Positions 47,761 through 58,600 of a DNA stretch of 64,000 bases are shown piece by piece. Each line of letters begins with the position of its first letter. Within the stretch, counting starts at the first letter, position 1. The notes below the pieces were generated by a model. It was not told the origin of the DNA. It searched no databases and saw only the letters and a list, made by a program, of their open reading frames with translations. The DNA is taken from the NCBI GenBank assembly GCA_035610835.1, contig CM069454.1, positions 2,853,117-2,917,116 on the forward strand, read 5' to 3'. The DNA is from Ophiura sarsii (Eukaryota; Echinodermata; Ophiuroidea; Amphilepidida; Ophiuridae). Both the position numbers and the translations under genes were made by a program.

Positions 47761-49178
47761 CTGGATGCTGCTACATACAAATCGTGTGAAACCTAAAAAA
47801 GTGTTTAGAGAAATTTACCATAACATATTCATTAACGACGCCTCATGCTCATTGCGCGCCAATGAAAAGAACACAATACAATAAAAGCACCAATAGCAAA
47901 GCATTGTTCACCGCTAATATAATAGAGATGCTGTTTCAGATTAAAATTAAAAATAATAATGTCCTTTTTACCAAGGGATGCTCGAATAGAGTTTATTGTT
48001 TCCTTCATAATAGCCATTACTAACACAAAACACGTGATATCTATAGTGGAATTACACATTGACCGTGTAAAATTCAAAGTTAAATGACTAAATTGATATA
48101 GAATTACAATTAATATTTACAATCATTGGCTGTAATCAATTTAAAAAATACACGTTGTTCATCCCTAACATACATACTAGTGCCGTTGGTTGATTGTTGA
48201 ATGCATACATTTGATTGCATATGAGCACAATGGCAAGATATACAGTAGCATTTTGATAACGATTATGTCGAGTTTACGAAAACTTCGTAGTTCGTATTAA
48301 ATCTTCAAGATATCATATAATTTTGTTGTCCATAGTCATAATTTGAATAAATATACATATAATATAATTCATTTAATTACAATAATATATCTTGAATCAA
48401 TTCACAACGCTCGAACGCTAAGCGCAACCGTTGACCACCGTTTACCAATCAGGCTGCGTCATTTTGTTTTGGTAGAGCTACTGCGCATGTGTGAGAGCGC
48501 AAATAGTTCGATCGTAGTTGAGTACGCTCAGCGCTTAAGTGTTGAATTTGTCTATGCAATAAAGTGATAATGTGATAAGTTTCTTTTGCAGCTCAGTTAT
48601 ATATCTCACCCCCTGGGAGTGGTTATAAACATAACAAGACTCAAGGCGCATGATCAATAAAGGTGTGGTTTTTTTCAAAAGTGGTTACATCAAATGGCTG
48701 CTTCATGTCAAATTTTCATTGAACTATGTTGCAGCAGCAATCCCTTTAGGTATTGACAGCTATTGGATTTAACGAATTTGGAAATGAAATGTTCAAATAC
48801 CGCACCGGTCTTTGATCGTAGTGGTGTCTGTTGCTGGTAAGTATTTGGAAGTACTAGTAAGTTCGTCAATTGAAAGCGGGGTATAGCTAGAAATACTTCG
48901 GTGGTATGTTTAGCGCTTAGTGCTTAGTGCTTGTAACTTCCTATTGCAGCTCAGGCCGGAGCTATACTGGAAGCCTCCTGAAACCTAGAGGATGTGGATT
49001 TTTTGTACAGGTAACAGACCCGGAATGATCCCCTACTCTTTACGATGAGGTCTGCAACTATTTTAACGTGTTCAGGGTGAATCGTCTGAATACACGGGAT
49101 CAACGGCATAACGTGATCACGACGAACTGACACTCACTGCATAGACCTTGCACGTTGAACACAGTGAATGGGGTAGAG
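47760..49178. other. No gene recognised downstream of the giant gene
   Basis: Intergenic. 48400-48560 is less AT-rich than its surroundings but has no supported frame. TTTATT near 47990 would be an AATAAA signal on the minus strand, but it lies 1.6 kb beyond the stop codon. Confidence 0.4.
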
Positions 49179-49229
49179 GAGAAATTCTACAATTAAATTT
49201 GATTATCAGCTTAAACCACGGAAAGAGAC

Positions 49230-49416
49230 CAGTGGCGTACCCAGCTTTTGGAAACTGGGGGGGGGGGGGCATATTTCTACCGACGAGAGGCATGGGGGGT
49301 GGTAGCGATGAACTTGTCCGCATAACCGGCCGAAAAAAAATCGCATGGTCAAAATTGCAAATCTACCGACGGAGGGTCGTTTTTACCGACAGGGTTACCC
49401 CTTGGGTACGCCACTG
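49230..49416. mobile_element. hAT-type MITE with 8-bp target duplication
   Basis: The ends are CAGTGGCGTACCCA and its inverse TGGGTACGCCACTG. Both sides are flanked by the direct repeat AAAGAGAC (49222-49229 and 49417-49424). CAGTGGCGTA-type ends with an 8-bp duplication are diagnostic of hAT-superfamily non-autonomous elements. It is 187 bp long and carries a poly-G run near the left end. It lies downstream of the SecA-like gene. Confidence 0.9.
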
Positions 49417-49439
49417 AAAGAGACTCCGATAACTAACAC

Positions 49440-49590
49440 TCACTGAATTAAAATTTGATTGTAGAATTTCCGACCTAGATAGGAACTGTTTGAGGTAAAC
49501 AAGGAATCCTGGTTTCAAGGCGACTTGAACCCACGATTGATAGAAAACTCCCGACCGACGATCAGCGGGCTGGGAAACAATTGAGCTTGT
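49440..49590 (-). mobile_element. tRNA-like SINE fragment in the 3' flank of the giant gene
   Basis: On the minus strand, starting about 12 nt after the stop codon, there is a tRNA-like stretch ending in a B-box-like GGGTTCAAGTCGCC (near 49510-49525). It resembles a tRNA-derived SINE head. A clear A box and a tail are not visible, so this is a partial or old copy. It would lie in the 3' untranslated region of the SecA-like mRNA. No AATAAA is seen close downstream on this strand. Confidence 0.4.
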
Positions 49591-49601
49591 CTCCGTAACC
49601 C

Positions 49602-52600
49602 TTATCTTCTGTTTGCTCTACGATCAGCTCCAACCATATTATCCCTTGGTAGTCTTTCCACTAGATAATTATTATTGGTTGGATTTTCTACCCAGTTAGC
49701 TGGTGACATCATCACTCTGCCTATTTGTTTCATTGACGAATATGTAGATCCCCGTATTTTCTTTACTTCCGACTCAATAAAAGGTACAAAAGGATCTCTG
49801 CTGTCGAGATTACGTTTTACCTCACGTTTGACTGAGCCAATGCGCTCCTTCTCGTCTGGGGACTGGGCAAAAAGCTCGGCTACACAGGCTGTCTTGTATC
49901 TCTCTCGATTTGATCCACGTAGGTATTCTGCGCGATCTCCAGGATTGGCTAGATCATGATCCGTATTCTTAATAATGTTTGTACGTTCAGCCTCATATTG
50001 CCACTGGGTAACACGATTGATGTCGGTCCGTTCAGTATGAATCACTAATGCGTTAAAAATTCCTCTTCGAGCGGTATGAGGTGTGTTTGTATCAGCACGG
50101 CCTTGTTCATCGTTTTTGTAAAATGCCGCCTTGATTTCACCATGAAAAGAATCTTGTTTCTGCGTTCTGAACTTATTTGAGCTAAATGTTGCACTATGTC
50201 CGTACAGCAGTCCATTCTCCTCGTGCACGACATACATAGTGTCAACGCGCATGTGGTTTAACAGATCTAAGTGGTCATAATCACTTTTATCGCCGAAATT
50301 TAATTTGGATTTCAAATCATCATTTTTTGAAAGTTCAATCCATTTAATGAATTCTGCCCTTTTTAGAAACTCATGGTTATGAAGTTTGTCATCTATCAGA
50401 CTTTTCATCAGTTTCTTTTTACCCTCAATACTCAGGTTTGAATGATCGATAGTGGAATTTCGTAGATCGTCAATTCTGCCGCTCATGTTATTGTTCCTTA
50501 CGTCTGTTCTTGCTATACCTCCAAAACCACCTTTCCCCATGAAGTGCGCATGTATGCCCCTTTTTATGCGTCGCCTTGTGGTTGGGTTATGTTCTATGTC
50601 TCTTGCAACTTCTTCTCTATCCAATGAGGAACCTGTACATTCATTGATTGCTGCAAACAAACAATCGTATCTCCCTGCCGATTGGCTTATATTTCCTTGC
50701 CCTGCTGCACCACAACCAGTTGTGAAATGTCCGCTGGTACCGTCTTCACCTGCGTGAAAATCGAGTACAATAGGATCGCCACTACGTTTTCCACTGGTTG
50801 GTTCGAAATCGCTTGGTATTGTCATTGTATTGTCGCCGCCATTATTCCTCACGTTAATGATGATTTTTCTATTTAATAGTTCTGCCATAGCCTGCGTGCT
50901 ATGGATTCCCACAGGCACACCTTCTCTGACTATATTAGCAAAAAGACGGGGACTCCTAGTTTTCATCATCAATTTGGTCATCTCTCGGCAGTACTCTTCG
51001 TGGACCTGTTTGGTCATGTTTGTTTCGTTGCTCTTTGCTCTGTCTATAACAGTACCCTCCGCTTTGTCTTCGGGTTTATATTTCTTCTGTATTTCAAGAT
51101 ACTGTTGTTCATGACGGTAGTTTCTGTACATCGAATAGGTCTTTTGGATAGATTTTCCGGCATATTTTCGTGCCTTTGAGGCACAATATTGCATAGCGGG
51201 CCTTACAAAATCAGTAACAAGCTTGTCTTTAATCTGTGTTGCTATGCGCTGTTGTAATTCGGCTGTGATGTTATTTTCAAATGTGGCGTCATTCGAGGAT
51301 TGATCATTGCTAATTGAGGTAGCATTGTTTTCATGACCAACAGATGCAGCTTCTAGTTCTCGGATCTTCTCCCGTATTCCATCTGATATATGTTGCAAAG
51401 TACTTTCGGTGACGGTGCATAATTCACCTATAGCTTTCACTGTTGCAATCCCCGAGAGAGTCTCAGACATTACCTGAGATATATTCCCCAACAGCTTTGC
51501 CGATTCATTTCCACAATGTTTGAGTTTGCCAGCAGCTTGGCCTACTCCACCGGTGACGGTACTAACTATTTTAGATATGCTTGCCATAAGATCATTCCAT
51601 TCTACACTATTGCTAATGCTATCATCGTATACGCGCCAAATACACCTTTCGGCTTCTTCTGGACCCACTTGTTGCTTTAATCGTCTCATCTGGGATACAA
51701 CATCGAGCTTCGCAATTACGCTTTTAATGCTGCCCATAATCGATTCACATGCAGTCTGCAACTGTTCATCAACCAAGTGTTCAATGGCTTTGTCTATTGC
51801 AGCGTTGCAGAGACCGGTTGCAACCCCTTCCGCTATCTTTTTTCCAACCCTAATCATGACTTGTTTGGCAAGAGCTCGTTTTCCAACTTGTTTGATCAGT
51901 GCTCGTCCTGTCAATTGTTGTACCCATCTATCCCCAATCTTGTAACCATATCTCGAAAACTTGGCCCCTCTTGAAAGATAAGCACCGATTCCACCCGTGA
52001 TAGCCGTAATGCATACGCTTATTATTTTGTGTTTGGCATACGCTTTCCAGGTGCAATACCCGGAAAATGCACATTCCATACCAAATATGATGTCACCGAT
52101 TCCTTCGCCAATGAGACCGACAGCGATGTTAGTGGCGGCACCAGCAGTAACAATCTCAAGGCATGCTCCGGCAATTATTTGTAACACTCCTAAAGCAATT
52201 ATAATGGCAATTTTGCAGATACTTTGCCATGTCCATTTCCGTTCACAGAGTGAGATCGTCCGATCCAAACCATTTATCGCAAACATACCGAATTCCTCGG
52301 AAAGAGATAGCTGTGCTGTCACTTCAAAAGACTCTTTAATATCAACTAGTTGTGAGTCCATATTGTCATATTTGCTTAGCACAGTTTGCCACGAATGTAA
52401 CCGTTTCTCGATATCTTTAAGAAGTTTCTTAGTAGCTATTTTCCCGTGTAATATATTTTTGATGGGCATATCTACCGTTTTAAATTCTGAATTCAGACTT
52501 TGATCTCTCAGCATTTCGGCAGAGCACGTGACTCTATGTACGCTGGATTCCTTGCAAATCCATCCAAAGTATGTCATTCTAGCAATGACGTGAGACAAAT

Positions 52601-55600
52601 CCACTTGGTTTAGATGTAAAGAAAGTGCTAATTGTTCCTGAGTCACTTGAGCCAATTCACGGAGCATAAGTTGTTCATATTTGTAACTTCCACGTTCATG
52701 TGCAACCGTTGCAATGTCAGCTGTGACGTCTGCTGTAAGTGCCGCTCCTGCTCCAGCAACTCCTGAATGTACAACATTGACAACACGATCCATTTTCGTA
52801 TAATGAATGCCATATAATTCCTTTAAAATGTGACCAAATTGATCGTCCTTGAGCTTTGGGTTCACTTGTACAGGTGCTATAATATCGCGGTTAATCAATT
52901 CGTTGAACAAGTATGCGTTTGGATTCGAAGGCAGAGTAAATGTACCATCGAGGGTAAACTGAATCAGTTCTAGTCTGTACTGAAAGCTCTTTGACAGAAC
53001 ATTAAGTATTTCAGTTATTATTTGACGATAGCTCGGCAAATCGATATCTTTGAAATTTTCGTGGAGAAGTCGATACGGCTCATTAGCTGAAATTACCTGC
53101 TTGGCAATCAATTGCTGAAGAATATCTTTAGAATTCATGATGCTTACACCTTTGATGACACAGAATGTGTCTTCGCATATTCCATCGTATCGATTAAGCT
53201 TGATAGAATCAAAATCAACTTCATTGTTGAGTATGGCTCGCTTGTTAGTTTGGATAATGCTCTCTCCTTTCCTTGATCTGAGCGCTCTCCACAATTCTAC
53301 CCTGCCGAATTCGGCTTCAAAATCATTCCGTGGAATCAACATTTTCGCTTCCACCTTGTCTATTTGTTCTGGATACAGCCACACTATCCTATTTATTGAA
53401 GTTTGAACAGAACAAAGGCTATCATAATCAACTTTCAATCTCTGATTGGATTCTTCATCTTTGCTATCAGAAGCCTTGCCTACTACAATAGCTTTCATAC
53501 TGGAAAATTCTAGCAGATTCCTTTTTGCAGCATCGTTCAGCATTTGGGTAGATTTGAGATTTTCCTTGTCCAATAAAACGTATTCTACTTCATGAGACAA
53601 AATGTCTGCTTTAAGGAGTGTGTCCCAGAATTCTTCTCTACTTGGCAATATGTGTGCTATGTCGTGTTCACACACTTCGACTTTATAAGAGAGACTCTTC
53701 ACCTTACTTTCAATATCTTCGAAGTAGAGTGCGTATTCCTTTTTGAGCTCATCAAGGTTGTCTTTATAATTTGATACAATTGTTGGTCCTACTAATACGT
53801 CTCTCCTACGTAAGTCATCAAATATCATTTTGGCATGTAGGGAATCGTATGTTACATCCCCAATCATCGCAAGTGTCACTTCGTGTCCACGAATATCTTT
53901 GATAGATTCGACAAATTTGGAATACACACCAATCACTTCTTCTTTCTGTTTTTTGTAATCATCTGCAACCAGAAAGCTATTCTGAAGTTTCGTGTACTGA
54001 TCACTTATAGATCTAATGATGATGACCATATTTTGCAACTGATCTATTCGATTTTCTAGAAGGACCTTTGCCCGATGTAAATGCTTATGGAAGCGTGAAC
54101 TCTCCTTTTCTATCAGTTTTAACTTAACCATACAATGTGATTTATAATAATGAGCGGCTTCGGAATATTCATCTTCCATGTTGATCACTTCATCGAAAGT
54201 GGACATTGCTTCGTCAAACTTCTTCTTTTCTATCAAAACCTTCCCTAGCTTAGTGCAGTTAATCGGACTCAATATCAATGGCAACTTGTCAATCTCGATG
54301 TTCTTCAAAGCCTCCCCAACAGTACTAAGAATGGTTGACAGTTTTTCAGCTATGTCAGTCCCACTTTCAACATCCTCCTGCACACTGTCTAGCCACAGGG
54401 CCCACCTATCTAACAAACTATCTGTTACAAGAGATATTTCCTCGGAACTGAAGATCTTCTTTTTGGCCTTCATTGTTTGTTTCAATTTTAAATAAGAACG
54501 TTCAAATTTGTCAAAAGCCTGTTCTTCAACGAGAATCTTTTGCTCGTAACTATCTTTGATCTCTGCAATCCGTTGTTGCTCCAATTGATTCCGTTCAGTC
54601 TTCAATGTCATACACTTAACATTACTCCTTATTTGGAGATCTTCGCTGTCATCCGTCTCCATGAGTATGATCATATTCCCACTTCCATTTTGCCCTTTTC
54701 TTGCAGTTCGCCCGTAGGCCTGTTGTTCAATACGAATATTAGAGGGTAAGTACGTCAGACATACGTACAATCCACCGTCATTACTAGTTGTCTCCTCGAT
54801 CTTTATGTCCGTACCACGCCCAGCCAGATTTGTCGCTAATACAACACAGCCTTTTTTGACCGGTTTCAAAAAAACATCTGGCTGTTCATAGCTGTGTTTG
54901 TAAACATGTAGGTCTACATTTTCCACAATTGCGTGTCGTTTAAATCTCTTTTCTACCATTTCTAGTTTACGAATGGTTTCACAAATGACAAGTACTGGTC
55001 GTGTCTCTGAGATCGTCTTTACACAATTGCCAATCTCTTCAAGCCATTCGTTTTCAGTTTCGCAGATTACAGCATCTTCTTCAATGAACCTCGATGATCG
55101 ATATTTAGGTACGGTGACATATTCAATGTGATAGAGTTCTCTCAGCAGTGTCCGTTCTCTATCAGAGCCTAACGTACCTGTTAAACCGTATATGTTGTGT
55201 TCGTAACGCTTAAAAAAGCTGATATTGGACATAAAGACTGCTTTGACACTTTCCATGCTTGTGCGACAACTGTGTTTCAATTGTAAGAACTGGTGGAGGG
55301 CTTCGTTCCATTGGGAATTGTATTGCTCGATGCCAGTGTCTGTATCCATTATAATGACGTTTGTAAGCCATGGTTGATTCGTTTCACTTTTATCAACATC
55401 TATTATATAGTGTTCACCTTCAACCAAGAAACGTGCTCTGAAAGCATTTTCGATCCATATCTTCAAATGACGTTTAACGTATGCTTCCAAAAAATGGGGT
55501 ATACTGAAACTTGAACCTTTTCGCAGAGTATCTTTCAAAGTGCGTGTTACTATGTCTGAATGCGAGCATTTCAAACTACATCTACCGTTCTGTATTTCCT

Positions 55601-58600
55601 CTGTCTTCAACATTATTCCATCTTTATCCATCACGTTGTCATCAATAAGATCTTGCCAGATTTGCTGTAGCTCATCGGGAGTCGTCGGTTTCCCCAGGCA
55701 GCATAAATTCTTCTGCAGATCAATTTTTTGCAAAGTACCAAACATGGCATCCATTATTCCTGTGTACACTAAGTCCATGTCCTTTTCTGTTCCGACCAGA
55801 TCGCTAGCATGGACGAAACTCCAAATATGAACAAAGACCAGCTCCAAATGATTCATACCTGGAATATCGTGAGAAAGATAGAGGACATTCTGGCCTTTAT
55901 CTAGCAACATACTATCAACCTCGTCTACAATGACATTGTCACTCAAACGATCGCCAAGTATGTTTTTATTGTAGAACTCATCCAGGAGAATATCTCGCTG
56001 GAAAGTACCGATTTCGCCATAGACAATGGAAGACTTGTATGCTGCTGTTCTGTCCTTCAAATTTTCACTGCAATTATGTGACACACTTGCACCGAAGAGT
56101 TCGTAGATATCCCTATATAATTCTGCATCGCGTGCTGCTAACACAGGGGAACTTGTAATAATGTCAACTCTCTGTCCACTCAAATGCTTGACGATTGACA
56201 ACGCTACTATTATCAGAGATTTACCTTCACCGGTGGAGACCTGTTCTAACATCCCTCTATGTGTATTTAATAAGAATAGCAGAATCGATATCTGTTGGGT
56301 ATTCCGTAATGAGAATCCTCTTTGAATTGATATGGCACGCAGAACTACGCACAATATCTCATCCATATTGTCCATGACGTCAGGAGCTGGACTTATGGAC
56401 TTGAACTGTGATGCCCACGAGCGAATATCGTCCGCGGTGAATTGACCTATTTGGTTATTTTTCTGTGACTTAAATTCCTCCGGCTCGGGTAGAAATTGTG
56501 AATATTTCTTCTCCATGTCTTTCGTCCTGCGCAGTAAATCTTCTACCCGAACATAAATGGAATGAGAAATGGAATTGTTTGAATCTCTCTTCATTATCTG
56601 AGTCAAATCAACTAAATCTCTATCTTTAATATTCAAACTGCGTTTGCTGATCTCAATTTGCCATTTTTCAGGCGTGCAATTTCGGATGATTTGTAATATG
56701 GAGCTTTCACACGGCCATCGATTGGAGTATAGGTTTTTTAACAGTGTCATGAAATCGCATTCATCTATTTTGGATTTGGTTTTAAGAATTGCAACAAAAT
56801 CCTCCATAATCTCATCGCCGTGTCTGTTTCGTAACTCCCACAGATAACTTGCTGCCTCTACTATATTCGTCTCAGTCAAATGGCTCACACTTAGCGATTC
56901 CAATACCAAAAATTCTTGGCGTAATCGCAGTCGATATGGCCATTCACGAAGCGCCAGATTTGTCAAATCTAGCATTGTATGACCATCCAACTCCCCCCTT
57001 TGTATAGCTTCAATGCATTCTACAAAATGTGCAACAGAACATGATTTGCAATCCTTGCCGGCTAACTGCTGACTTAAAAACAAGACTGATCTTCTACTTT
57101 CAACTTCCGAAAGCTTCTCACGGAGCACATTCTCATCTTCAAGTGATATGTGGGTAGCCATCCGCAGTTGTACCAAGATGTATTCATGTAACCAGTTGGG
57201 GTAACTATGTAATGTAAATATGCTGGTTAATTCAGCCACAATCTGTGCGGTGCCGATTCCAATAATACGGGATATAAGCCACTTGAGTGTTTCGATGTAC
57301 AGGCGTGAATCCTCAGATTCTTCACATAAGATTCGATCAAATAAAACTTGATGCAATTGTTTTATACCATCAGTTTCAACAAAACTCAGATTCTCAACGC
57401 AGTATTTTACCTCTGGAGCTAACGGCAACGACTGAACGTTAGTGGATATCACCCCTTGGGGTTCGTTATCGTATTTATCTGCACTACCAGTGAATGTCTC
57501 TTCATTTTCCTCATCACCATCTGAGTCGATCATCTCATCAGCAGAGCCCAACTCCTTTGTGTCATTGTCGCCACACACATCCTTATTTTCTTCTCCTTCA
57601 AAAGACTCAATTGCACCTTCAAATATTTGGAAATAGCTAGAATCAGTGGCAAAATCCGTAGATTCAAACTGTCTGATGATAGTCTGCATATTATGATAAC
57701 GAATGACGTTCTGCGAATAATCCTCCATTGTTTGCATATCACGCATTGCCCGTAAGTCCTGATAAATCTCAATATATTTACTCTGATTATATTGGCGGAT
57801 GAAGTCATGAAGATCTGATAAACATTTAAGATGTGCAGTGTCGTGGTTTCCATTCACATCGCACGTTTTCTTGTTGATTTGTTGTGATATCCTTTTCATG
57901 AGATTAAACCTGTACTTGCCGACCAAAGAATCACTAATTAAACTGAAAATAAGTTTTAAGTCTTTATCCAGAATGTTACGGTTTTCAGAAAATGGGATCC
58001 GGTAACGATGTTGTTTGCTTGTGACAATTTGTTCAAGACAGATCTGAATATCGAACACAGCTTTTTCCAATATGTCAATTTGTTCTTTATCCAATGTCCA
58101 TTGTCTGATTTTCGTGTGAAGCATTTTCAATATATCTGTGATATTCTTAAGGTCCCGTTCACCATCTGCTTGGCCGTTCCTGAAAATGGTAGCTATTTCT
58201 TCCAATTGGTCGAACCATTGTTGAAACGATGCACTCCTACAATGTTCGATTATTCTCTCAACAGCATTCATTTTCGATGGATCACTTAGTCCAACTGTAT
58301 TTCCTATCTGATGATTGTCCTTGTTAACAGTGGCCATTGTAGTCATCACATCACATTTTGAAAATACGGGTACTGGTACCCGAACTTTTGAATAACCACG
58401 AGAGGAGCCTTTATCTTTGGTTACTATTGTGTGTGTATGACGTGTTTCATTTAAAGACCTCGTTTGAAGCTGTGCTGTTAAACTAGTAAGATTGTTTGTA
58501 CAAACTGTGAGGTTTTCTTGTAAGGATGCTCTTGTTTGGAACGCATCGATACCTTGGATAAACTCTCTTTCAACTTTATCGTTGTCAATGGGTATTTGTC

